Origin: SZUA-430 sp964483585
GTDB taxonomy: Bacteria > Pseudomonadota > Alphaproteobacteria > Micropepsales > Micropepsaceae
DNA length: 64,000 bases
Direction: 5' to 3'
Assembly (NCBI GenBank): GCA_964483585.1
Contig: CAZABH010000015.1
Location: 6,259-70,258 of the forward strand
In this document: positions 8,457 to 16,871 of the stretch, one piece after another
How positions within the stretch are numbered: the first letter of the stretch is position 1
How the letters are laid out: every line of letters begins with the position of its first letter
Position numbers and translations under genes: made by a program
The notes under the pieces: model-generated
What the model was told of the DNA's origin: nothing
Database searches by the model: none
What the model saw: only the letters and a program-made list of their open reading frames with translations

Positions 8457-8576
8457 GCGCCATAGGCCTTGAAAGCACGCCCCCATTGTGGTGCGCGTCC
8501 GCGTGACGCGTTGCCGCCCATGGGCTGACCCGCCATATCCGCAATTGGTCGGCGAAAGACAAGAGGGATGACTGCG

Positions 8577-8927
8577 ATGAAAACGCACGAGGCTGACCGC
8601 GACGGCGTGGCGGCGAAAGACTGCGCGGGCATGGCCGATGTCCGGCGCGAGATCGACCGTATCGATCGTGCGCTGGTGCGTTTGCTTGCCGAACGTCTGA
8701 CCTATATCGAGCGTGCCGGGCACATCAAGCCAACGCGCAGTTCGGTGCGTGACGAGGACCGCATTCGCGACGTGCTGGCGAAGGTGAAGGCGACCTGCGA
8801 GATCGAGGGCTTTCCCTATGCCATCGCCGAGCCCGTGTGGCGGCAGCTGATGGAAGGCTGCATCGCGCATGAGTTCGTGGTCTTCGATGGCCGCGACACG
8901 GGTCGCGCGAAGACCGCCAGCGCCTGA
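8577..8927 (+). CDS. Chorismate mutase (AroQ class)
   Basis: 116-residue all-helical chorismate mutase. It shows the first-helix pattern VRREIDRIDRALVRLLAERL and the second-helix region VRDEDRIRDVL, then a third helix ending in WRQLMEGCIAHE. The family converts chorismate to prephenate; a minority are isochorismate-pyruvate lyases, which I cannot exclude. ATG 8568 is directly adjacent to the AGAGGG ribosome binding site, while ATG 8577 lies 9 nt from it, so 8577 is chosen. The sulfatase gene starts 11 nt downstream, suggesting co-transcription without an obvious metabolic link. Confidence 0.85.
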   Translation: MKTHEADRDGVAAKDCAGMADVRREIDRIDRALVRLLAERLTYIERAGHIKPTRSSVRDEDRIRDVLAKVKATCEIEGFPYAIAEPVWRQLMEGCIAHEFVVFDGRDTGRAKTASA

Positions 8928-8938
8928 GGGGGCGTTCC

Positions 8939-10462
8939 ATGCATCGCAACGTGCTGTTCATCACGGCGGACCAGTGGCGCGGTGACTGCCTGTCGGCGCT
9001 TGGGCACCGGGTGGTGCGCACGCCGCATCTGGACCGGCTGGCGCGCGAGGGCGTGCTGTTTGCCAACCATGTCTGCAATACAGCGCCGTGCTCGCCGGCG
9101 CGCGCGACGCTGCATACGGGGCTCTACCAGCACAATCACCGCGTGGCGATGAATGGCACGCCGCTGGACCGTCGGCATACGAACTGGGCGCTGGAGGCGC
9201 GCGCGGCAGGACACGACCCTGCCCTGATCGGCTACACCGACCAGACCCCGGATCCGCGCGATGTTGCACATGACGATCCGCGCCTGACGACCTACGAGAA
9301 CGTGCTGCCCGGGCTGAACCCGATTGCACATGTGGGGATGGACAGCCCTGGTCCGTGGGCGGACTATTTGCGGGCGCGGGGCTATCAGCTGCCCGATCCC
9401 GAACGCTTCGTCATCTGGATGCGCGAGAGCGGGCCTGACTATGAGGACGGCGCGGAGGTGCCGAAGCCCTGGCTGATCCGCGCCGAGGACAACGACACGA
9501 CGTGGCATATCGACCGGGCGATCGACTTCATCAGTGCCAGGCGCGCCCAGGGTTTCATGCTGCACCTGTCTTTGCTCAGGCCCCATCCGCCATGGATTGC
9601 TTCGGAGCCCTGGAACAGGATGTATGACCCGCAAAGCGTGCCGATGCCCCTGCGAGCCGTGAGCCGCGAGGCCGAGGGTCGGCAACATCCCTGGCTGGCG
9701 CATCATCTTTCCCACCCGCTGCACACCGCGCCCGATGACCTGCGCCAGTTGCAGCGCATGCGGGCGGTCTATTACGGGCTGATAAGCGAGGTCGATGCAG
9801 GGCTGGGGCGTCTGTTCGACCATCTGCGGAAAGAAGGCCTGTGGGACACGACGCTGATCATCTTCACCAGTGACCATGGCGAGCAGCTGGGCGACCACTG
9901 GATGCTGGGAAAGGCTGGCTATTTCGATGAGTCGTTCCATGTGCCGTTGATCATCCGCGATCCGGCGGCAGCGGCAGACGGCACGCGCGGGCGGATGGTC
10001 GAGGCCTTCACCGAACACGTCGACATCATGCCGACGCTGCTCGCACACATGGATATTCCGGTGCCGCCGCAATGCGACGGGGCGGCGTTGCAGCCCTTCC
10101 TTCGAGCAACGGGACCCGAATGCTGGCGGACGCACGCGCATTGGACCTATGATTTCCGCGACGCGAGCTTCGATGGGCCAGAGCAGGCGCTGGGGCTGAC
10201 GCTGCACCAGTGCAACCTGGCTGTGATCCGCGACCGGCGCTTCAAGTATGTGCACTTTGCAGGGCTTGAGCCGCTGCTCTTCGACCTGGCAAGCGATCCC
10301 GGTGCGTTCGTCAACCTGGCGCCACGTGACGCTTACCAGACGATCGCCCTTCAGTATGCGCAGGCGCTGATTTCGTGGCGGCTGCGCCATGAAGATCAGA
10401 CGCTGACGCACATGATGGCAAGCCCGCAAGGACTGGTCAGCCGGCCGGCCCCACGGGCTTGA
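8939..10462 (+). CDS. Sulfatase-family phosphonate monoester hydrolase / phosphodiesterase
   Basis: 507-residue alkaline-phosphatase-superfamily hydrolase. D11 in TADQWRGD is a metal ligand. CSPAR with C51 is the C-x-P-x-R signature whose cysteine is converted to formylglycine. TSDHGEQLGDHWMLGK supplies further metal ligands. The C-terminal region (YDFRD, FKYVHFAG, SWRL-x4-QTLTH, SPQGL) matches the rhizobial phosphonate monoester hydrolase group rather than choline sulfatase, so broad phosphodiester, phosphonate monoester or sulfate monoester activity is likely. No formylglycine-generating enzyme is in the window. The stop codon abuts the stop of the convergent MBL gene with no base between. 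Confidence 0.82.
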   Translation: MHRNVLFITADQWRGDCLSALGHRVVRTPHLDRLAREGVLFANHVCNTAPCSPARATLHTGLYQHNHRVAMNGTPLDRRHTNWALEARAAGHDPALIGYTDQTPDPRDVAHDDPRLTTYENVLPGLNPIAHVGMDSPGPWADYLRARGYQLPDPERFVIWMRESGPDYEDGAEVPKPWLIRAEDNDTTWHIDRAIDFISARRAQGFMLHLSLLRPHPPWIASEPWNRMYDPQSVPMPLRAVSREAEGRQHPWLAHHLSHPLHTAPDDLRQLQRMRAVYYGLISEVDAGLGRLFDHLRKEGLWDTTLIIFTSDHGEQLGDHWMLGKAGYFDESFHVPLIIRDPAAAADGTRGRMVEAFTEHVDIMPTLLAHMDIPVPPQCDGAALQPFLRATGPECWRTHAHWTYDFRDASFDGPEQALGLTLHQCNLAVIRDRRFKYVHFAGLEPLLFDLASDPGAFVNLAPRDAYQTIALQYAQALISWRLRHEDQTLTHMMASPQGLVSRPAPRA

Positions 10463-11287
10463 TCAGATCAGATTGACGCGCATGTTGTCGCGCGTGACGA
10501 GGCAACCGTTCCACGCGGCGAGGGCGTGGGCTTCGAGTTCTTCCATGAAGTGATCCTCGTGGTCGGGATCGTGATGGAAGATCGCCAGTCTCCGTGCGCC
10601 TGCGGCCTGGGCAAGGCGCATGCCTTCCTGCCACGTCGAGTGGCCCCAGCCGCGGCGGGACGGGAACTCGGCGTCGGTGTAGGTGCAATCATAGATGAAG
10701 AGATCCGTCCCCTCGATGAGGGCGAGGATGTTCTGGTCGGGCTGGCCGGGCGTGTGCTCGGTATCCGTGACGTAGCATACCGACTTGCCCTTGTAGTCGA
10801 TGCGGTAGCCCGTGGCTCCGTCGGGATGGTTGAGGCGTGTCGTGCGCACGTGGATGTCGGGGGCGATGTTGAACGTGTCGCCCGCGCGGAAGTCCACAAA
10901 CTCGATCTGCGCCTTCATGATGTCGATGGGAACCGGGAAGAAGGGATGCGTCATCTGGCCCGCGAGGACATTCTGGATGCTGAGGCCGGCGTCGAGATGG
11001 CCGGCCATGATGCGAAAATGGTGCCCCTCGGTGAAGGCTGGCTGAAAGAACGGAAAGCCGTGGATATGGTCCCAGTGCGTGTGGGACATGAGGATCGTTG
11101 CCTCGCGGAGCTGCTTGCGCAGGAACCACTTTCCGAGATTGCGCACGCCAGTTCCAAGGTCGAAGATCACGCGACGGCCGCCCATGGCGACCTCGACGCA
11201 GCTTGTGTTGCCGCCATAGGTCAGGTGATGAGAACCCGGACAGGCGACTGTCCCGCGCGTACCCCAGAATTTGACCTTGAAACCCAT
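10463..11287 (-). CDS. MBL-fold metallo-hydrolase
   Basis: 274-residue metallo-beta-lactamase-fold protein with the metal site SHTHWDHIHG (H69, H71, D73, H74), later histidines in RLNHPDG, DTEHTPG and the C-terminal IFHHDPDH, and an N-terminal WGTRGTVACPG typical of the phosphodiesterase-like branch (relatives of PhnP/PqqB). The substrate is unknown. No signal peptide. Convergent with the sulfatase with zero spacing, so no room exists for a terminator between them. Confidence 0.8.
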   Translation of the reverse strand: MGFKVKFWGTRGTVACPGSHHLTYGGNTSCVEVAMGGRRVIFDLGTGVRNLGKWFLRKQLREATILMSHTHWDHIHGFPFFQPAFTEGHHFRIMAGHLDAGLSIQNVLAGQMTHPFFPVPIDIMKAQIEFVDFRAGDTFNIAPDIHVRTTRLNHPDGATGYRIDYKGKSVCYVTDTEHTPGQPDQNILALIEGTDLFIYDCTYTDAEFPSRRGWGHSTWQEGMRLAQAAGARRLAIFHHDPDHEDHFMEELEAHALAAWNGCLVTRDNMRVNLI

Positions 11288-11370
11288 GCCGATATCCTGA
11301 CTGAAGAGCGTGCCAGTCTAGCGTCCACACATCGTCCGTGCGCGAACGAATTGAGCCCGCGTGATACCTG

Positions 11371-11694
11371 TCACAGCGGATGCTCGCTGACGTAAAGGCG
11401 AACGGCGTCGAAGGCGACGCGGATCGGCGCAAGGGCAGCCTTGTCAAGAATGGCGGGCTCGGCGCGCGCGGCAGCATCCGCGATGGCAAAGGCGCCGACG
11501 CCTCGGGCTGAACCCTTGAGCGTGTGGGTCAGCTCTTTCCAGGCCTTGGGATCGCGTGCGGCCTCGAGTGCGGCGAGGATCTGCTCGGTCTGGAGCAGGA
11601 ACAGCTCCATGACCTCGCGCATCACGTCCTGGTCTTCGGCGGCCTGGATGCGCAGATGCGCGTAGTCCACGGCGGCGGCGCCTGATGCCGTCAT
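11371..11694 (-). CDS. Stand-alone Hpt domain phosphotransfer protein
   Basis: 107-residue helical protein with LTHTLKGSARGVGAF; H57 is the expected phosphorylated histidine. Hpt proteins relay phosphate between a hybrid histidine kinase and a response regulator. No kinase or regulator gene is nearby, so it is an orphan. Some alphaproteobacterial Hpt proteins act in cell-cycle relays (ChpT is a different, dimeric fold), but the sequence does not identify which pathway this one serves. Confidence 0.8.
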   Translation of the reverse strand: MTASGAAAVDYAHLRIQAAEDQDVMREVMELFLLQTEQILAALEAARDPKAWKELTHTLKGSARGVGAFAIADAAARAEPAILDKAALAPIRVAFDAVRLYVSEHPL

Positions 11695-11762
11695 ATGAAA
11701 GCCTCCGATCGATCGTATCGGAGACTAGCGGCAAGGACCCACCAAGGCGTTAATGCGCGTGG

Positions 11763-12470
11763 CTAGAAAGGAACCCAGCTGCCCGGGAAGGGCGACACGC
11801 CAAAGACGACGTGATGCGTGAACATCACGGCAAGGAAAACGACAACCGCCACAAGCTGGCGCCAGCCCAGAAGCTCGGACATCACCAGGCGCGTGCGGCC
11901 CAAAAGGATGGCAGCGAAGGGAATATTGGAGCTTGCGGCCGCAAAGCCCTTCCACTGGTCGGGATCACGCCGCCGCCGTTTCGAGTCGATCGAGAAGGTG
12001 CCAAGTACGGCAAGCACGAGGAACGTGCCAAAAAAGATGGCGGAGGCCGTGTCGCCGTTGGCTGCGAGGTGGAAACCGGCCCAGATCGCGACGCCCCAGA
12101 GGAAGGGATGGCGCGTGATCCGCAGCATGCCGGTCACGATGTCAGGGCGTGCAGCAAGTGCTGATTGACCAACAGCGGTGGGATTGGGCGCCAGCAGCCC
12201 GGGCACAACAAAGAGAAACGCTATGAGCATCACGAGGCTTCCAGAATGGCGCAGACCCTCGCCCAAGTCCCAGAGCAGCGGATTGTCTCCAAGTAGAGCG
12301 GCGTTGTATGCGGCGGCCATCCAGACGATGCCGCCAACGCTGGCGAGAGAGAAGAGACCCATGTACGGGCCCTCGCCGATCGACGCCGTGATCCCGTCAC
12401 GCCAGCGCGTGCCCGACACGAGCAGGTGAATTGCCAGGAAGAAGACGCTTGAGACGATCAGTTGTTCCAT
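11763..12470 (-). CDS. NnrU family membrane protein
   Basis: 235-residue polytopic inner-membrane protein with about six hydrophobic segments. LLVSGTRWRDG near the N-terminus and the central MLRITRHPFLWGVAIWAGFHLAANGD are characteristic of the NnrU / isoprenylcysteine methyltransferase-like fold. NnrU was named from nitric oxide reductase clusters, but there are no denitrification genes here and the biochemical role is not established. Single-gene transcription unit by spacing. Confidence 0.8.
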   Translation of the reverse strand: MEQLIVSSVFFLAIHLLVSGTRWRDGITASIGEGPYMGLFSLASVGGIVWMAAAYNAALLGDNPLLWDLGEGLRHSGSLVMLIAFLFVVPGLLAPNPTAVGQSALAARPDIVTGMLRITRHPFLWGVAIWAGFHLAANGDTASAIFFGTFLVLAVLGTFSIDSKRRRRDPDQWKGFAAASSNIPFAAILLGRTRLVMSELLGWRQLVAVVVFLAVMFTHHVVFGVSPFPGSWVPF

Positions 12471-12746
12471 GTGTTCGACTCTCTTTTCGCGCGTGGCATC
12501 CTAGCGCAGGCCTTCGAACGAATCAGTTGGCAATCCTTGCGGGTGTGAATGAGCGCCGAACTTATTCGGATCGCGCCGCTCATTAATCCGATGTTCCCTC
12601 AACGTACTGAGGTTGCAGGGGGCTCGATCCACAAAGTCTTGCGCCATGACGAATCTTGGACCGTGCGCCTTGGCCGGGAAAATGGTAAGTTTTTGGTTAA
12701 TGAGAGCTCCGCCCACGGGAGTTCACTTGCGACCAGAGGGTCCTGC

Positions 12747-15257
12747 ATGCAGCGCGTTCAGCCGGCGGATGTCCGCCCCTATGCCGACATCCCACTCAGA
12801 GCCCCCACCGTCAGCGCGCCGGACGTGAAGGAGCTGAGGCCTGACATGGAGGTGCGCACGGATGCTGCGCCCCAGATTGCCGGTGACAAGCCGACGCGTC
12901 CGACGCAACGGGCTGCGACCACACTGTCCCCGTTTCAGGCCGTTGCCCTGTTCAGCGCGTTGTGGCTGGCGGCCATCGGCGCCTATGGCGTGGGGGTCAT
13001 GGGCTCAGATGCGGCTGGCAATCTGTCCCCAGAATGGCTGTTCGGCGTAGCAGCCATCGCGGTGATCCCGGTTGCACTGGCGCTGTTTGCGGCTGTGGTG
13101 ATGAACGAGGCCAGCAATTTGCGTCAGCAGGCGCTTGCGCTGTCTGCATCGACGCACAACCTGCTGAAGCCTGACGAGCATGCTGCGCGCAATGTCCAGA
13201 GGCTGAGCCAGGTGATCCGGCGCGAGCTTGACCAGTTGACGAATGCCATCGATACGGCCTCGAAACGCATGGCTGCCGTCGAGACCTCGGCGAACGAACG
13301 CATGGCATTGATCGAGCGGACTGCCCTTGCTGCGCAGGAACGCGTGGAGACGGCGACGGGCAGGCTCGGCGCCGAGCGCGAAAAGCTGGCCCAGTTCACG
13401 CAAGCGCTGGATTCGGTTGTGCTCGCAGCGTCAGAGACACTGACGACGCGCCTGCAGGACGCAAGGGCCGCCGTTCGGACAGCCAGTGAAAGCCTGCAGG
13501 CTGAGCATGGCGCCATTGCGGGGCTGGTCTCGACACTGCAGTCCGCGTCGCAGACGCTATCGAGCAAGGCTCTGGAAACCAGTCAGGAGCTTGAACGCCA
13601 GACGCAGCGGCTGGATTCGGCAGCCGAGGCGGCGGCGGCACGCTCGGAACAGGTGATCCTGCGCCATGAGCGCCAGCGGGCGGCCCTCGCCGAGACGATC
13701 GACCGGCTCAAGCAGGAAAACGACCACATGGCGCGCGCGATCGAGTTCCAGCGCGATGGCATGGGCAAGCTTGTACAGGCGATGGCCGAGGAAACCCGCA
13801 AGATCAGCGCGTTCACGAACGAGGGGGCGCGTCGCCTCGACGAGACGGCCTCGGGAATGGCGATGCGGATCGTCGAGACCACGAAGCTGTTTGCCCGTGA
13901 AGCGGACAAGCTGCGTACGTCCACAGAGTTGACGATGTCGGGCCTCGAACAGGCCGTGCAAAGCATCAAGGTTGCGGGCGACAGCTCCTTCGACGCAGCT
14001 GGTCGGCTTGGGTCGGTTCTTGTGGGCCTGCGCGACACGGCGGCCGGGGCCTCGCAGCAGATCGAGGCCAATGTCAGCCGCTTGTCCAAGATGCTGGGTG
14101 AGATGCCCTCCGAGGCTGCACACCATGTCAAGCTTCTAGGTCAGATGATCGACGAGCAGTCGCGCACGATGAACGAGCTCAACGCGCGTGTCGCATCGGC
14201 CTTCGACCGATTGCAGGGGATCGAGCTTGCGCGCCCCGGCGCGGGTTCGTTGGGCGAAGCGCAGCAGCAGTCGGTGCTGTCCCTGTCGGCCCCAGAGCCC
14301 GCACCGAGGACGCGATCTGCGCAGCATGTCAAACCACGTCGCGAGGACGCGGCTGATCGGACTTCGGCCTCGTCGCTGCCCTCCGCGCGCAGCAAGGCGA
14401 CCGAGGTGGACTTCGAGCCGCACGGTCCCGAGGCACAGCTTCCCGTAGCCGGCTATTCGCAGAACAGGAGCCCTGCCCCGTCACCGCAGGAGCGGCCGGT
14501 GCACAGCCATGATCCACAAGAGGGTCGAGGCTGGTTCAACATAGCGCGGCGCTTCGTCCGATCCTCGCCGGAGGAAGGCGAACCGGCAGCGGACGATCGG
14601 GGCAACTGGGACATGAAATCACTGCTTGCGGCCGTGGAGACAAAAGACAACACCGAGCAGCGTGTTGCGCCTGCTCAACCACAGATGAGCGGGCCACAGT
14701 TCAGGGCGGACCCGCGCGAGATCAGGCAGATCCAGCAAGGGCCGACGCCAGAGCCCGGACGCGGCGCGCAGAGGACGGCGGACCTGCCGCCGCAGTCACA
14801 GCGTGTCGAGCCGACTGCGACGCGCTCGACGCCCGCACCGTCGCGTGCCGCGGCACCGCAAGCGGCGACACCAGCCCAAGCGCCCCCGGCTGCGAACCAG
14901 AACTCGGCGCGGCACATGATCGAGACCTTGCAGGCGATCGCCATCGACCTGTGCCGTTTCCTCGAGGATGACCCACCGCATGATTTGCTGAAGCGGTATC
15001 GCAACGGCGAACGCAATGTGTTCGCGCGCAGGCTTGCCGGATCGCTCGGGTCCGAGCATCTTCAGATGATCGCACATAAGCACAGGACTGACCGCGAATT
15101 CAGGGACACGGTCGATCGCTACGTCCAGCAGTTCGAGGCCCTGCTCGAGCATACGGCCCGCAATGACAGGGACAATGTTCTGGTCGAGACATATCTCGCG
15201 TCCCAGACGGGCAAGGTCTACATGACGCTGGCGACCGCGACGGGCCGGTTGTCCTGA
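12747..15257 (+). CDS. Large membrane-anchored coiled-coil protein of unknown function
   Basis: I do not recognise a named family. The 836-residue protein has a short cytoplasmic N-terminus and two hydrophobic helices (about residues 60-84 and 95-117). A long helical region rich in Ala, Glu, Gln and Arg follows to roughly residue 500, then a Pro/Arg/Gln-rich disordered linker. A compact C-terminal domain (about 725-836, from MIETLQAIAIDLCRFLEDD to the end) looks conserved. The architecture suggests a membrane-tethered scaffold or polarity/cytoskeletal protein. The frame is open from 12549, but ATG 12747 has AGAGGG 6 nt upstream and the preceding codons look non-coding. It ends at a strong terminator. 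Confidence 0.7.
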   Translation: MQRVQPADVRPYADIPLRAPTVSAPDVKELRPDMEVRTDAAPQIAGDKPTRPTQRAATTLSPFQAVALFSALWLAAIGAYGVGVMGSDAAGNLSPEWLFGVAAIAVIPVALALFAAVVMNEASNLRQQALALSASTHNLLKPDEHAARNVQRLSQVIRRELDQLTNAIDTASKRMAAVETSANERMALIERTALAAQERVETATGRLGAEREKLAQFTQALDSVVLAASETLTTRLQDARAAVRTASESLQAEHGAIAGLVSTLQSASQTLSSKALETSQELERQTQRLDSAAEAAAARSEQVILRHERQRAALAETIDRLKQENDHMARAIEFQRDGMGKLVQAMAEETRKISAFTNEGARRLDETASGMAMRIVETTKLFAREADKLRTSTELTMSGLEQAVQSIKVAGDSSFDAAGRLGSVLVGLRDTAAGASQQIEANVSRLSKMLGEMPSEAAHHVKLLGQMIDEQSRTMNELNARVASAFDRLQGIELARPGAGSLGEAQQQSVLSLSAPEPAPRTRSAQHVKPRREDAADRTSASSLPSARSKATEVDFEPHGPEAQLPVAGYSQNRSPAPSPQERPVHSHDPQEGRGWFNIARRFVRSSPEEGEPAADDRGNWDMKSLLAAVETKDNTEQRVAPAQPQMSGPQFRADPREIRQIQQGPTPEPGRGAQRTADLPPQSQRVEPTATRSTPAPSRAAAPQAATPAQAPPAANQNSARHMIETLQAIAIDLCRFLEDDPPHDLLKRYRNGERNVFARRLAGSLGSEHLQMIAHKHRTDREFRDTVDRYVQQFEALLEHTARNDRDNVLVETYLASQTGKVYMTLATATGRLS

Positions 15258-15279
15258 GGGTAAAGTGCCAACACATGAG

Positions 15280-15313
15280 AAAAGGGCTGGAACCCATCGG
15301 TTCCAGCCCTTTT
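15280..15313. terminator. Strong bidirectional intrinsic terminator
   Basis: A perfect 15-bp stem (15280-15294 with 15299-15313), loop CATC, has AAAA at its left foot and TTTT at its right, so it can terminate both the coiled-coil gene (plus) and rpmB (minus). Confidence 0.9.
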
Positions 15314-15348
15314 GCGTTGCCTGCTGACCTGGTGGGTCAGGCTGCCGT

Positions 15349-15642
15349 CTAGACTGCCGCCTTTGCCGAGGCGCGGACGATCTCGCGCTTGAGTTTGCGC
15401 GCCCTTTCAGAGAGCGTGTCGTCACCCAGCTTGACGATGAAGGCGTCAAGGCCGCCATTGTGGTCGATCGACCGAAGGGCGTGCTTGGAGATGCGAAGGC
15501 GAACGCTGCGCTCGAGCTTGTCGGACATCAGCGACACTTCGGACAGGTTCGGACGGAACTTGCGCTTCGTCTTGTTGTTGGCGTGGCTGACATAGTTCCC
15601 GCTCAAAACCGCCTTGCCCGTGAGTTCACAACGCCGTGCCAT
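15349..15642 (-). CDS. rpmB: 50S ribosomal protein L28
   Basis: 97-residue ribosomal protein beginning MARRCELTGKAVLSGNYVSH, the standard L28 N-terminus, with KRKFRPNL and the basic C-terminal region seen in alphaproteobacterial L28. Upstream in-frame codons are ignored because the family starts at MARRC. It has its own promoter in the meaB-rpmB gap and a strong downstream terminator. The DUF3108 gene on the other side of meaB is a frequent alphaproteobacterial neighbour of rpmB. Confidence 0.97.
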   Translation of the reverse strand: MARRCELTGKAVLSGNYVSHANNKTKRKFRPNLSEVSLMSDKLERSVRLRISKHALRSIDHNGGLDAFIVKLGDDTLSERARKLKREIVRASAKAAV

Positions 15643-15703
15643 CGAAGTCGTCCTGCCGTTCAGATCGTTAATACACGCAGCCAGACTGCGCATGAAGCGC
15701 GGA

Positions 15704-15733
15704 CCTATAGTTTAGGCGGCGGGGTATCGTCAA
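15704..15733 (-). promoter_or_regulatory. Promoter of rpmB
   Basis: On the minus strand TTGACG (15733-15728) and TATAGG (15709-15704) are separated by 18 nt, about 60 nt before the L28 start. The -35 overlaps the meaB stop codon. Confidence 0.55.
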
Positions 15734-16731
15734 GGTTCGGGGAAGGCTTTCGACAGGATCCTGCCTGCGGCAGATGCGGGTGTCTCGAGGCCGGCGGTCA
15801 CGGATATCTCCAGTTCGCGGATTTCGGCGGCTATGGGCGCCCGCTCGCGAAGCTGGGACACCAGGCCTTCCTTGAGCTCGGTCCAGAACCAGGCCAGACC
15901 CTGCCGGCGCCGGTGTTCGTCCCACTGGCCGGAGGCCTGCAAAGTGGCGCAAAACCGTTCGACATGGCTCCAGTATTCGACGATTCCCTTGCCAGTCGGG
16001 CTTGAGACGAGGGCCACTTCCGGTTGCCAGCCTTTGAATTTGGGACGCATGAAATGGAGGGCTCCGGCATATTCGGCGGCTGTGCGGTTTGCGGCGTCAA
16101 GCAGGTCGCCGTCGGCCTTGGTTACCAGGGCTATGTCGGCCAGCTCCATTATGCCGCGCTTCATGCCCTGCAGTTCGTCGCCGCCCGAGGGCGAAATCAG
16201 AAGGGTGAACACGTCGACCATGTCTGCGACCGCCGTCTCGGACTGGCCGACGCCCACGGTCTCGACGATGACCACGTCGAAGCCGGCCGCCTCGGCCAGG
16301 ATAATGGACTCGCGGGTGCGCCTTGCCACGCCGCCCAATGTCGTGCCTGCGGGTGATGGCCGAATGAAGGCTCCGGGGCTTTGCGCGAGGGCAGGCATGC
16401 GGGTCTTGTCGCCGAGAATCGAACCCCCGGTGCGCTGGGATGACGGGTCGACCGCGAGCACGGCAACCTTGTGGCCCCGGCCGATCAACCATGTTCCCAA
16501 GGCTTCGATCAAGGTTGACTTGCCCACGCCGGGGGCGCCCGAAAGGCCGATGCGGATTGCGCGACCGGCGTGAGGGAGTGCTGAATTGGTGAGGCGCCGC
16601 GCCAATTCACGGTCGTCCTTGCGCACGGACTCGACCAGGGTGATCGACTTGGCCAGCGCCCGCCGGTCGCCTGTAACCAGGCTTTCCAGCAATCCCGCGA
16701 TCCCGCTGTCCGATGATGAGCGCAAGTTCAT
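15730..16731 (-). CDS. meaB: Methylmalonyl-CoA mutase-associated GTPase MeaB
   Basis: G3E-family GTPase that guards loading of adenosylcobalamin into methylmalonyl-CoA mutase and replacement of inactivated cofactor. GLSGAPGVGKSTLIEALG is the P-loop, AVDPSSQRTGGSILGDKTRM is the switch region, ETVGVGQSE follows, and VTKADGD gives guanine specificity. ATG 16731 yields 333 residues, the usual length; an in-frame GTG at 16779 lacks a ribosome binding site. The mutase lies 5 kb away on the same strand, separated by patatin and rmuC. Confidence 0.95.
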   Translation of the reverse strand: MNLRSSSDSGIAGLLESLVTGDRRALAKSITLVESVRKDDRELARRLTNSALPHAGRAIRIGLSGAPGVGKSTLIEALGTWLIGRGHKVAVLAVDPSSQRTGGSILGDKTRMPALAQSPGAFIRPSPAGTTLGGVARRTRESIILAEAAGFDVVIVETVGVGQSETAVADMVDVFTLLISPSGGDELQGMKRGIMELADIALVTKADGDLLDAANRTAAEYAGALHFMRPKFKGWQPEVALVSSPTGKGIVEYWSHVERFCATLQASGQWDEHRRRQGLAWFWTELKEGLVSQLRERAPIAAEIRELEISVTAGLETPASAAGRILSKAFPEP

Positions 16732-16871
16732 CTTTTCCGTGACGATTGCCGCTTGATGATTACGCTCAAGTTCCGCCACAATTCAACCAAGGTGACGGGC
16801 CAGAAGGAAACTGGCTGCGGGGCCGGGCATTATCGCCTTTGTCATTCCAGACTGAAGAGGTTTTCCTGCCA

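Noticed and set aside
12549..12746. N-terminal extension of the coiled-coil protein
   Set aside because: The extra codons have AT-rich third positions and no ribosome binding site, whereas ATG 12747 has AGAGGG at good spacing.
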